This document shows positions 45,518 to 53,492 of a stretch of DNA of 64,000 nt, one piece after another. The notes under the pieces are model-generated. The model saw nothing but the letters and a program-made list of their open reading frames with translations, made no database searches and was not told where the DNA came from. This DNA is from Paenibacillus sp. OVF10 (lineage in GTDB: Bacteria; Bacillota; Bacilli; Paenibacillales; Paenibacillaceae). Numbering within the stretch: position 1 is the first letter of the stretch; every line of letters begins with the position of its first letter. The translations under genes were made by a program, and so were the position numbers. The DNA lies in NCBI GenBank assembly GCA_022836915.1, contig CP094668.1:2418001-2482000 (forward strand), written 5' to 3'.

Positions 45518-46403
45518 TATTACGGTCTATCATTATGACGCTTTCTCCACAGTTCCCGGCCAAGGGAACCCTGCAGGAGTGGTTTTTGATGCTGATCATT
45601 TGAGTGAGATCGCGATGCAGCAGATCGCTTATCAAGTTGGTTTTAATGAGACGGTATTTGTGTTGAACTCTGAAGTAGCTGATGTCAGATTACGTTATTT
45701 TACCCCGGGCCATGAGATTAATCTGTGTGGTCATGCCACAATGGCATCACTCTATGGTTTGAAGACGCGTGGTATGTTGAGTGACAGTGAGTTAATCACG
45801 ATTGAAACCAATGTAGGTACATTACCCATACGATTTGAGCGCATTGCCAACACCATTTACATGGAAATGAAACAGGATCAGCCGCAGTTTATACCGTTCC
45901 AGGGGGATATCGAGAAGCTGGTAAGCGCCATAAACCTAACTCTGGATGATGTTGACCTTTCTACTCCAATCGTTTATGGAAGTACAGGAACCTGGACGTT
46001 ATTAATCCCGATTCGTGAACTGAACTCTTTTATGAAAATGAAACCGGATTCTTCCCTGTTCCCTGGTATTTTACTTGAAAATCCGAAAGCTTCCCTACAT
46101 CCCTTTTGTTTCGAAACCCGTGATTCCGATGCGATGATGCATGCCAGACATTTCTCTTCACCTTACTCAGGTACGACGGAAGATCCAGTGACTGGAACAG
46201 CCTCCGGTGTGATGGGTGCTTATTATTTAACCTATTTGAAACCGGAGATTGATGAGGTGAAGTTTTTGGTAGAGCAAGGACATGAGATTGGAAGAGATGG
46301 AAAGGTTCAAGTGAGTGTGATTCGGGATGGTGAGGATATGGATGTCAGAATGAAGGGGACAGCTGTTTTTGTGCGTGAACTGAATGTTGAATTGGACACC
46401 TGA
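45510..46403 (+). CDS. PhzF-family isomerase/epimerase-like protein
   Basis: 297 residues from ATG 45510, overlapping the peptidase stop. VYHYDAFSTVPGQGNPAGVV starts the fold; the two active-site clusters NETVFVLNSE and GHATMASLYGLKTRG are of the PhzF type, with TEDPVTGTASGVMGAYYLTY as the second-domain equivalent. Dimeric two-domain proteins of this family include phenazine PhzF and diaminopimelate-epimerase relatives. Substrate unknown. Confidence 0.88.
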   Translation: MSNITVYHYDAFSTVPGQGNPAGVVFDADHLSEIAMQQIAYQVGFNETVFVLNSEVADVRLRYFTPGHEINLCGHATMASLYGLKTRGMLSDSELITIETNVGTLPIRFERIANTIYMEMKQDQPQFIPFQGDIEKLVSAINLTLDDVDLSTPIVYGSTGTWTLLIPIRELNSFMKMKPDSSLFPGILLENPKASLHPFCFETRDSDAMMHARHFSSPYSGTTEDPVTGTASGVMGAYYLTYLKPEIDEVKFLVEQGHEIGRDGKVQVSVIRDGEDMDVRMKGTAVFVRELNVELDT

Positions 46404-46429
46404 TCCTATACATAAAGGAGTTGCTCTTG

Positions 46430-47191
46430 TTGAATGAAAAAACTGTTTTAGATAGCGTTACTCATGTTTTGAAAGAAGAATTAACGGATGCCTTGGTGGG
46501 GATATATCTACACGGTTCTATGGCCATGGGATGCTTTCATCCAAATCAGAGTGATATCGATATTTTGGTCGTTAGCCGGGAAAAGCGATCTGCCGACACC
46601 TATCGAAGGATTGCACAAAAGCTAATGCATATTGAAGATGAGATGCACATTACGAAAGGTTTTGAACTCAGTGTTGTACTGGAAACTGCGATTGTTGCCA
46701 TGGCATACCCTACTCCTTTCGAATTTCATTACTCTGCTTATCACCGGGAGAAATATCGAACGGATGAGCAATATCTCTGTGGCGGATATGAAGATCCGGA
46801 TCTGGTAGCACATATGGCGGTCATCTATGATCGAGGTATTGTGCTGGAAGGTAAACCTATTAAGGATCTGTTCCAACCGGAAAATCGTGAACATATGATT
46901 GCCTCAATCACATCGGACGCGAGTTCAGCAATTGAAGAAATTGTGGAAAACCCGGTCTACTATGTATTGAGTCTGTCTCGGGTTCTTTTGTATGTGAAAG
47001 ATTCAGTCATTCACTCCAAGCGAGAAGCAGGAGAATGGGCACTTACAAACCTTCCCTCTAAATACAAGGAGGTCATCTCACAATGCCTTGCAAAGTACAA
47101 TGGTGATCTGGAGAATGTGAATTTGAGTGAAGCCTTACTTCGGGAGTATGCTGAATATATGTTGAATCAGATCCAATTGAAGGGAGATTAA
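46430..47191 (+). CDS. Aminoglycoside adenylyltransferase-like nucleotidyltransferase
   Basis: 253 residues from TTG 46430 (AAGGAG nine bases ahead). The polymerase-beta type motif is GIYLHGSMAMGCFHPNQSDI-DILV, which matches GSxxxG...DxD of ANT(3'')/ANT(9)-type enzymes such as AadA. The C-terminal helical domain (VLSLSRVLLYVKDSVIHSKR, EAGEWALTNLPSKYKEVISQ) resembles DUF4111 and is where aminoglycoside binding occurs in AadA. The drug target cannot be confirmed here. A decayed acetyltransferase follows directly. Confidence 0.82.
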   Translation: MNEKTVLDSVTHVLKEELTDALVGIYLHGSMAMGCFHPNQSDIDILVVSREKRSADTYRRIAQKLMHIEDEMHITKGFELSVVLETAIVAMAYPTPFEFHYSAYHREKYRTDEQYLCGGYEDPDLVAHMAVIYDRGIVLEGKPIKDLFQPENREHMIASITSDASSAIEEIVENPVYYVLSLSRVLLYVKDSVIHSKREAGEWALTNLPSKYKEVISQCLAKYNGDLENVNLSEALLREYAEYMLNQIQLKGD

Positions 47192-47192
47192 C

Positions 47193-47362
47193 ATGTTGCA
47201 AATTTTTGATATTCGGCAGAAGCCGGACGTGCTGCAAGAGGCAGTACAGTATTTCTGGAAACAATGGGGCTCGGAATCAAGCTTCCACATAACTGGGCCT
47301 ATATCGGCAAAGGATATCTGCTTGATGATGAAGAGACGAGAATCTATGAATATACGATTTAA
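47193..47362 (+). pseudogene. Remnant of a GNAT acetyltransferase with internal deletion
   Basis: The first 26 codons (MLQIFDIRQKPDVLQEAVQY, FWKQWG) are the start of a GNAT acetyltransferase that opens with FDIR/QKPD-type residues. They run directly, in another frame, into GLGIKLPHNWAYIGKGYLLD and EETRIYEYTI, which looks like the typical C-terminal strand of such enzymes. The central acetyl-CoA loop, about 85-90 codons, is missing. Unlike the one-base losses elsewhere, this gap cannot be a base-calling slip. Confidence 0.5.
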
Positions 47363-47415
47363 TAGAGGTTACACACGCTTTAGGGCTTTGTTTTGAATTC
47401 GGGAGGAATGAACCT

Positions 47416-48255
47416 ATGATTACCGAGATTAATAAATATGAATTCCATAAAGTAAAACATCTCACGGACTCATGTCAAAATATTGAAGTCAAAGCGGTGG
47501 CGTATGGCTTGAACCCGGGACGGATCTATGTAGATGATGCAGAGAATATCACAGCAGCTCTAATTTGGATACATGGACAATCTGGTTTTCAGTTGATCGG
47601 AGATTCTCGAAGTGAACCCTTTCTGAATGAATTGAAAGAGTACATGCGGGAACGTATTGAACCTGAATTATTAAACTTACATATTCATGCTGTTGAAATT
47701 GGTGTGATGGACGAAGCCTGGGAAGATGTTCTTCGGCACATCTCCGGGAAAAGAGATATCCCCAGTGATATTCAGCATGTATTCAAGTTGAATCCAAATC
47801 TGATAAGTCAGCAAGCACCTCTCGACATATGTGATTCACAGGACGAGAAAGTCAGAATTCTCAGGATAGATGAAGTACTATTAGGAGAGAAAAGATATAA
47901 CAATTCTCCTTTTCTGATGGATAAAATCTCTCACTTCTGGACGACAATAGATGATTTTTTGCAACATGGCTTTGGCTATATTGCAGTGCATAATGATGAT
48001 ATCGCGAGTGTTTGCCTTTCTGCATTTATCGCAGATCAGACACATGCGGTTGATATTGAAACGGTTGAAGTCTACAGAAGAAGAAATTATGGTGCGATGG
48101 TGGCAAAAGCTTTTGTAGAAGAATGCGGTCGTGTAGGCATACATCCGTATTGGGATTGTTCACCGGATAATGCTGGCTCAATTCGTCTGGCACAGGGTGT
48201 GGGCATGTCACTGGATTTTAACTATAGAGTTTACTGGTATGATCTATCCACGTAG
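47416..48255 (+). CDS. GNAT family acetyltransferase, two-domain type
   Basis: 279 residues. The first part (MITEINKYEFHKVKHLTDSC, AALIWIHGQSGFQLIGDSRS, NLHIHAVEIGVMDEAWEDVL) matches the GNAT-acetyltransferase type with a first, degenerate domain; the C-terminal half has GFGYIAVHNDDIASVCLSAF, VEVYRRRNYGAMVAKAFVEE (acetyl-CoA loop RRRNYGAM) and SPDNAGSIRLAQGVGMSLDF. GGGAGGAATGAACCT precedes the ATG 47416. Acceptor unknown. Confidence 0.83.
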   Translation: MITEINKYEFHKVKHLTDSCQNIEVKAVAYGLNPGRIYVDDAENITAALIWIHGQSGFQLIGDSRSEPFLNELKEYMRERIEPELLNLHIHAVEIGVMDEAWEDVLRHISGKRDIPSDIQHVFKLNPNLISQQAPLDICDSQDEKVRILRIDEVLLGEKRYNNSPFLMDKISHFWTTIDDFLQHGFGYIAVHNDDIASVCLSAFIADQTHAVDIETVEVYRRRNYGAMVAKAFVEECGRVGIHPYWDCSPDNAGSIRLAQGVGMSLDFNYRVYWYDLST

Positions 48256-48285
48256 ACGGGTATCGGATATGAAGGAGGATGTGCT

Positions 48286-48876
48286 GTGAGCGAATCATTA
48301 CAGGATCAGATTCAATTTCTCATTGAAATTGATAAACTCAAAACGATTGAACGAAAGACGAGAATTATACATGGTGAGAGACTTGAAAATGATGCAGAGC
48401 ATTCTTGGCATCTGGCGATGATGGCTTTGGTTTTACAGAGTCATGCCAACAAGGATGTGGATATTCTTAAAGTCATTAAGATGCTTCTCGTTCATGATCT
48501 GGTTGAGATCGATGCGGGAGATACTTTTGCCTATGATACGGTGGGGAATACGGATAAATATGATCGTGAACTCCAGGCGGCTCATCGGCTGTTTGGTATG
48601 TTGCCCAAGGAACAGACTGAAGAATTACTCCAGTTATGGTTAGAGTTTGAAGCCAAGCAGACGCCTGAAGCACAATTTGCCTCATCTCTCGATCGGCTGC
48701 AGCCTCTTATCCACAATCATCAGAATGAGGGAGATACGTGGCAGAAATATTACATTACAAGTGAACAGGTGTTAAACAGAAACCTTGAGATTGTAAACGG
48801 TTCCGAAACATTGTGGGAGTATGCGCAGCAGCTTATTCAGAAATCCGTGGATCAGGGAATCTTGACCAAATCATAA
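48286..48876 (+). CDS. HD-domain 5'-nucleotidase-like phosphohydrolase (HDDC2/YfbR type)
   Basis: 196 residues from GTG 48286 (AAGGAGGATG ahead). HD residues: ENDAEHSWHLAMMALVLQSH, LLVHDLVEIDAGDTFAYDTV (HD) and SSLDRLQPLIHNHQNEGDTW with the last aspartate. Family members dephosphorylate deoxynucleoside monophosphates with a divalent metal. Followed by a Nudix gene within 46 bases; both could clean the nucleotide pool. Confidence 0.88.
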   Translation: MSESLQDQIQFLIEIDKLKTIERKTRIIHGERLENDAEHSWHLAMMALVLQSHANKDVDILKVIKMLLVHDLVEIDAGDTFAYDTVGNTDKYDRELQAAHRLFGMLPKEQTEELLQLWLEFEAKQTPEAQFASSLDRLQPLIHNHQNEGDTWQKYYITSEQVLNRNLEIVNGSETLWEYAQQLIQKSVDQGILTKS

Positions 48877-48921
48877 GGATGCGTTTTCACGTATGCACTT
48901 TGAAGATGGGGAGAAGCATGG

Positions 48922-49374
48922 ATGGGATATATCATGGAGCTAAGAAAACTGGTGGGTTCGCGTCCTCTAATTATGGCGGGCTCATGTGTACTCGTGTTCA
49001 ATGAGGAAGGTCACCTGCTGCTACAAAAACGTACAGATAGCTTGGATTGGGGGACACTTGGGGGATCCATGGAACCCGGGGAGTCTTTGGAGGAAACAGC
49101 TGCGCGGGAATTGTATGAAGAGGCCGGACTGAGAGCGGAATCGTTCAAACTCATTAGCATTTTTTCAGGTGAGGACATGTACTATCAGTATCCACATGGT
49201 GATGAAGTTTACAACGTCATGGCTGTTTATGAAGCTGCAGGCATCAAGGGCAGCCCAACCATTATGGATGATGAAGGTCTGGAACTCCGATATTTTGATC
49301 TGAATCAGCCGATCCCTGAGATCAATCCGTTTACGGAATATATGTTGAAGAAGGCAGGATATATTAGAACTTAA
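48922..49374 (+). CDS. Nudix hydrolase
   Basis: 150 residues. AGSCVLVFNEEGHLLLQKRT and GGSMEPGESLEETAARELYEE-AGL form the Nudix fold and box. A paralogue of the Nudix gene at 36081 by shared sequence after the box (IFSGEDMYYQYPHGDEVYNV). GGGGAGAAGCATGG precedes ATG 48922; an inner ATG at 48934 is possible. Substrate unknown. Confidence 0.87.
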   Translation: MGYIMELRKLVGSRPLIMAGSCVLVFNEEGHLLLQKRTDSLDWGTLGGSMEPGESLEETAARELYEEAGLRAESFKLISIFSGEDMYYQYPHGDEVYNVMAVYEAAGIKGSPTIMDDEGLELRYFDLNQPIPEINPFTEYMLKKAGYIRT

Positions 49375-49392
49375 TAGTAAGAGGGGGATATT

Positions 49393-49722
49393 ATGACACA
49401 GGACTTCTATTGTGATGAGGTGCTGAGTGGTAAAACGCAAGTCAAAGTTGTCATGGAAACAAATAACGTTATGGCTTATCATCACACTCGGCCATACTAC
49501 AAGCATCACATTGTTGTAATTCCCAAGATTCATATTCAATCCTTCATTTCAGAAGAGGAAGAGAATAATGATGAGCTGCTCTTAGAAATGATGCAGGTCA
49601 TTAAAAAAGTAGCTGCTGACTTGTTAGCTCAGACAGGCTCATCGAAGATTGTAACTAACTTGGGCAGTTATCAAGACTCGAAGCATCAGCATTGGCATAT
49701 AGTCAGTGGTGAACGAACTTAG
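49393..49722 (+). CDS. HIT-family nucleotide-binding hydrolase
   Basis: 109 residues. The histidine triad is present as HQHWHIVSG (HxHxHxx), with TRPYYKHHIVVIPKIHIQSF as the first part of the fold. HIT proteins cleave nucleotide conjugates such as AMP-lysine or diadenosine phosphates. AGAGGGGG precedes ATG 49393. A terminator follows. Confidence 0.88.
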   Translation: MTQDFYCDEVLSGKTQVKVVMETNNVMAYHHTRPYYKHHIVVIPKIHIQSFISEEEENNDELLLEMMQVIKKVAADLLAQTGSSKIVTNLGSYQDSKHQHWHIVSGERT

Positions 49723-49746
49723 GAAACTGTATACCGGATTATAAAT

Positions 49747-49781
49747 CTTCCACCGTTCACTTACGGATGTGGAAGTTTTTT
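49747..49781 (+). terminator. Rho-independent terminator of the HIT gene
   Basis: CTTCCAC with GTGGAAG (7 bp) around a 15-base loop, followed by six T. Confidence 0.78.
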
Positions 49782-49899
49782 CGTTTTGAATCAATAAGTA
49801 CACCGAATGACTTTTACATCCACCATAAAAGTTAACTGAGGAAAAATATGCTAGAATAGGGAGTGGTAGTTTAATAGCTTCATAGGAGGAATAACAATT

Positions 49900-50043
49900 A
49901 TGATTACGATATTTCTAATGTTGATTAATGTGCTGTTATACGGACTGGGTGTGTATGCACTGATCCTGTTTATTAAGCTTGCCCGGCGTGGTATTCAGGC
50001 ACTGGATATCTACCTGTATGAGAAACGCGGAGAGCGGTTCTAA
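49900..50043 (+). CDS. Small membrane protein, 47 residues
   Basis: ATG 49900 follows AGGAGGAATAACAATT. MITIFLMLINVLLYGLGVYA continues as LILFIKLARRGIQALDIYLY and ends EKRGERF: one or two membrane spans and a basic end. Such short proteins with this KLARRGIxALxxYL pattern recur in Paenibacillus; function unknown. Confidence 0.6.
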   Translation: MITIFLMLINVLLYGLGVYALILFIKLARRGIQALDIYLYEKRGERF

Positions 50044-50151
50044 CATTCACCACCTCACACTCGAACAGAATTATCATTTTTCTCTCAGTGTTTTATCTTT
50101 CCTATTCTAGTATGATTAACGCATCAATCCAGTAAAGAGAGGGTTAATGAC

Positions 50152-50931
50152 ATGGATGCTTTTTTAGAGCAAATTAACGAGTTAAACGAGCTTCAGAAGG
50201 ACTTGGTTAGCCTACATCCTTTGTTTGCAGAACATTATCCAGTGGTTGTAGCCTATGAAGCTTTATTATATATCTATGATTATTCGTCCAAAACGCAGCA
50301 ATATGAGTGGGTGAAGACGGTTCCGGACGATTTATATATTCCAGATGAATGCCTTGCCGCTATGCCGGTGCACCATATGGACGGACGAATGTGTGCGATT
50401 GTAACGGATACAGCGTTCAAAGATCTGGAGCAGAAAGTTTATCTGTTCCACGAATATGTTCATTGTTATGTATATGAGAAATATGATGAGCGGATCGTGA
50501 ACCGTCTTCAGATTAAACATAAAATGGACCAACTGAAGCGTGTGACATGGGAACTGGATTATGAGTTTCCGTATGAAGATGAAGTTGTTGTGGAACGGAT
50601 TAACTCATTGTTATCTGCTTTGAAGAGTAAAGACCTGACACAAGTACACACAGCTAGAAAAGCGTTGTTCACTTCATTAAATGAAGAACAAGCCGAGTAC
50701 TGGAGCTGGTTAGAATGGAACGAGGGTTACGCGCGTTATATTGAGAATCTGATTCGAGCGAAATTTGGGCAGGAAAGTAATCATTTTGGAGATACAGCTC
50801 CGTTTAATCGTCTAGTATTCTATGAGTGTGGGTCGGAATATATTAGTCTGCTTGTGAAGGAGCACCCGGAGTACCATACGGATCTGGAGCAGTTGTTTGA
50901 TCAAATGCAAGTGGAGAGAATTCAGGGTTAA
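50152..50931 (+). CDS. Putative zinc metallopeptidase-like protein (HEYVH motif)
   Basis: 259 residues, no signal peptide. KVYLFHEYVHCYVYEKYDER contains HExxH (H-E-Y-V-H), and WLEWNEGYARYIENLIRAKF about 105 residues later supplies an E in W-x-E-G-Y-A-R-Y, as in gluzincin peptidases. The middle is helical (QLKRVTWELDYEFPYEDEVV). Peptidase activity is inference; no homologous name is known to me. GAGAGGG precedes ATG 50152. Confidence 0.65.
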   Translation: MDAFLEQINELNELQKDLVSLHPLFAEHYPVVVAYEALLYIYDYSSKTQQYEWVKTVPDDLYIPDECLAAMPVHHMDGRMCAIVTDTAFKDLEQKVYLFHEYVHCYVYEKYDERIVNRLQIKHKMDQLKRVTWELDYEFPYEDEVVVERINSLLSALKSKDLTQVHTARKALFTSLNEEQAEYWSWLEWNEGYARYIENLIRAKFGQESNHFGDTAPFNRLVFYECGSEYISLLVKEHPEYHTDLEQLFDQMQVERIQG

Positions 50932-51067
50932 TCACGCATCTACGGTGAAAAAAGGTGGAACATCGAAGTCTCACTATTCCAGTGATCTGTACGTTGCACC
51001 AGTAGGTTATATCGTTTCTTTTCCTAAGTATAGTAGAATACTTCCCGGATAAAAGGAGATCAACTCT

Positions 51068-51748
51068 ATGCCGTTACCTATGGTTCATCTCAATATTGCT
51101 AATCTGATTGCAGACTCGCTGCAAATGCAGGCTGATCGAGGTTCATTCTATCTGGGGAATATCGCCCCGGATTCCATACATATGCGCGAAGGTACAACTA
51201 GAGATGATAAGGAATACACCCATTTTAACCCGAAAGATCATGGAGATTACGTTGGTGAACTGAAGGATATCTACTCAAGCTATATGCAACAACTTACCGA
51301 TGAAGGATGGAAGTGGTTTGTGCGAGGATACTTTATGCATGTGCTGACAGACTATTACTGGTTTCGTAGTGTGCATCCTGAATTCGTCGAACGGGTCAAC
51401 AAGGTAGATCAATATACAGGCAGTAGCAGATCGAAGGATGAACTAGCGCGTTTATATTACCAGGAGACGGACCAGATCGATTTTAATCTCTATCAAGGTT
51501 CAAGTTGGAGCGAAGAGGTATGGCAGGTGCTCAACAGTTCACCGGGTTATGACATGACGGATCGTTTAACTGCGGATGAGATTGTACGCTGGCGGGACCA
51601 CACGTTTTCTTTTCTTAATGGGGAAGAACCGGGAATTACTCCTGAGTTCATCACGGGTGAGAGAGTTCAGGTATTTGTGGAAGAGACCGTAGAGCGACTG
51701 ATCGCTATGTTGTCTTCATGGGACCCGGAGTTACGTAACTTGATATGA
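51068..51748 (+). CDS. Zinc-dependent phospholipase C-like hydrolase (ZnPC fold), paralogue 2
   Basis: 226 residues. Zinc ligands correspond to the gene at 37006: MPLPMVHLNIAN, NIAPDSIHMREG, KEYTHFNPKDHGDY, GYFMHVLTDYYWFRS (H-x3-D). No signal peptide. AAAAGGAG precedes ATG 51068. Function and substrate unknown; two copies in one region suggest a local duplication or separate captures. Confidence 0.83.
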   Translation: MPLPMVHLNIANLIADSLQMQADRGSFYLGNIAPDSIHMREGTTRDDKEYTHFNPKDHGDYVGELKDIYSSYMQQLTDEGWKWFVRGYFMHVLTDYYWFRSVHPEFVERVNKVDQYTGSSRSKDELARLYYQETDQIDFNLYQGSSWSEEVWQVLNSSPGYDMTDRLTADEIVRWRDHTFSFLNGEEPGITPEFITGERVQVFVEETVERLIAMLSSWDPELRNLI

Positions 51749-51851
51749 ATATAGATAGTTAGTGAAATTGAGTCATTTCATTATATACTGTATTTAGTAC
51801 TTCTCTACTCATTACTAGTTTATTTAATACTAAGTCAGGGAGGCACGCAGT

Positions 51852-52274
51852 ATGGTGAGATATGTAGGAGTGTTGCTCGTTTTTGTCATTGCCACGTTCA
51901 TTGCAGGGTGCAGTAAACCAAATGAATCGAACGCGGAAGAGGGACTTCCTCTGTTGATCACCTTAACCTGTAATCCAGACCTCACTTTGGAACCATGCCA
52001 AGATGTTGAGTTTGATCGATCTGATGAGATACGGATCATGATGGAGGCCATACATAAGGCTGAGCGTTTGCCCGGCATTCTCGATTATGGTACACAGTAC
52101 GACATGAGCATAACAAATGCGGACAGCTCGATAACACGGTATGATTTTTCATTAGGAATGGATCCCAAGATGCAAGGCCTGTTAGTCAACCATGAAGACA
52201 CGAACACTGGATATAGCATATCCCTTGAGGATTCGAATCAACTAAGAAGACTGATCCAGCGACGTACTGATTAA
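51852..52274 (+). CDS. Lipoprotein of unknown function
   Basis: 140 residues. MVRYVGVLLVFVIATFIAGC is a lipoprotein signal with the lipobox FIAGC. The rest (PLLITLTCNPDLTLEPCQDV, MSITNADSSITRYDFSLGMD) looks beta-rich and is reminiscent of small cell-wall proteins of Bacillales. Extracellular, membrane-tethered. GGGAGGCACGCAGT precedes ATG 51852. Confidence 0.68.
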   Translation: MVRYVGVLLVFVIATFIAGCSKPNESNAEEGLPLLITLTCNPDLTLEPCQDVEFDRSDEIRIMMEAIHKAERLPGILDYGTQYDMSITNADSSITRYDFSLGMDPKMQGLLVNHEDTNTGYSISLEDSNQLRRLIQRRTD

Positions 52275-52301
52275 GAAGGTATATGGAACGGAGAAGAACC
52301 T

Positions 52302-52862
52302 GTGGATGACAAAATTACCATTGAACCTTTAACGCAATCAGATGCAGATGGAGCGTATCAGGTGTTCGAGACAACCATTCCCGCAGCATTTGATCAGGAG
52401 GGAATAGGCTCGCTTCTGGATGATATTCAGGGTGAAATAACACACAAAAAAGCGATGATTCACGAGGCATTGCAAGCAACGGACAACATAGAAGCAAATG
52501 TATTTTTCCTCGTCGCCAAAATGGGAGATGTTATTGTAGGCACTATCTCGTATGGACCGTGTGGTAAGGAGATTCGAGAATGTACAGAGGGCCGGCTGAA
52601 TGATATCGGAGAACTGGGTAGCCTGTATGTGTTGCCCGAGGTTCAAGGTCAGGGGATTGGCTCGGCGCTCATTCTTGCACTGGTTACCGAACTGCAGCGG
52701 CTGGGAATTCAGCAATTCTGCCTGGATAGTGGTTACCAGATCGCACAGAAGAAGTGGCAACGCAAATTCGGTGAACCCTATGTCGTGGCAAAGAACTACT
52801 GGGGCGAAGGAACAGATCATATGGTTTGGCTGTGTGAAGTACAAGATTTTATACTAAAATGA
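52302..52862 (+). CDS. GNAT acetyltransferase
   Basis: 186 residues from GTG 52302 (GGAGAAG ahead). TIEPLTQSDADGAYQVFETT starts the fold; LGSLYVLPEVQGQGIGSALI has the acetyl-CoA loop (QGQGIGSA). The last part, QFCLDSGYQIAQKKWQRKFG, is typical of the subgroup with a long C-terminal strand. Acceptor unknown. A terminator follows. Confidence 0.87.
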   Translation: MDDKITIEPLTQSDADGAYQVFETTIPAAFDQEGIGSLLDDIQGEITHKKAMIHEALQATDNIEANVFFLVAKMGDVIVGTISYGPCGKEIRECTEGRLNDIGELGSLYVLPEVQGQGIGSALILALVTELQRLGIQQFCLDSGYQIAQKKWQRKFGEPYVVAKNYWGEGTDHMVWLCEVQDFILK

Positions 52863-52870
52863 AACGTACA

Positions 52871-52910
52871 AAAGAGATGACGACCTGTATTATATAGGGG
52901 TCATCTCTTT
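52871..52910 (+). terminator. Rho-independent terminator
   Basis: AAAGAGATGAC pairs with GTCATCTCTTT (11 bp), loop GACCTGTATTATATAGGG, with T-rich flank ATCTTTTTG. Confidence 0.83.
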
Positions 52911-52994
52911 ATCTTTTTGCATCGATCGTGAACGATTGTTCGTACAGTGTACCATGTGTGTTTTTATGTACCCGAGGAAAAAAGGAGTGAACAT

Positions 52995-53492
52995 ATGTCT
53001 ATCCAGTGGAATACACCCGAGCAACGGCTGTCCCCTCATGCGGTAAACTTGTGGAGAATTAGCGCCATCATATGGAATGTAATAGGTTTCCTGATCCTTG
53101 CCGTACTGTTAATACTCGACTCCATCTATGGATGGAAGACGTGGATTGGTTGGATTTTGTGGGGCGGTACGGCCTTATCGGTGCTATATGCGGTGTGGGA
53201 TATTTTCATCCAGCCGTCATGGTTATACAAGCATTGGTACTATGATGTGAATGAGGAGTTCCTGCAGCTGAAGCGTGGGGCGCTAACTAAGGTACATCAG
53301 ATCATCCCCATGGCGAAAGTGCAATCGGTTACAACAAATCAGGGACCTTTAATGCGAAAATATGGACTCTATTCCGTATCGGTTGGCACGATGGGTTCAT
53401 CGCATGAAATCCCGGCATTGCCAGAGGAAGTTGCACTTGCACTCCGTCACCAGATTGCGTCCTATGCGCGGATTAATGAGGTGGATGAATGA
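52995..53492 (+). CDS. YdbS-like PH-domain membrane protein
   Basis: 165 residues from ATG 52995 (AAGGAG seven bases ahead). Two helices (ISAIIWNVIGFLILAVLLIL and IGWILWGGTALSVLYAVWDI) are followed by a PH-like domain (YDVNEEFLQLKRGALTKVHQ, IIPMAKVQSVTTNQGPLMRK, YGLYSVSVGTMGSSHEIPAL). The neighbour at 53489 encodes the partner with further PH domains, as in the ydbS-ydbT pair of Bacillus subtilis. Stop and next start overlap. Role in B. subtilis concerns resistance to some bacteriocins. Confidence 0.85.
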   Translation: MSIQWNTPEQRLSPHAVNLWRISAIIWNVIGFLILAVLLILDSIYGWKTWIGWILWGGTALSVLYAVWDIFIQPSWLYKHWYYDVNEEFLQLKRGALTKVHQIIPMAKVQSVTTNQGPLMRKYGLYSVSVGTMGSSHEIPALPEEVALALRHQIASYARINEVDE

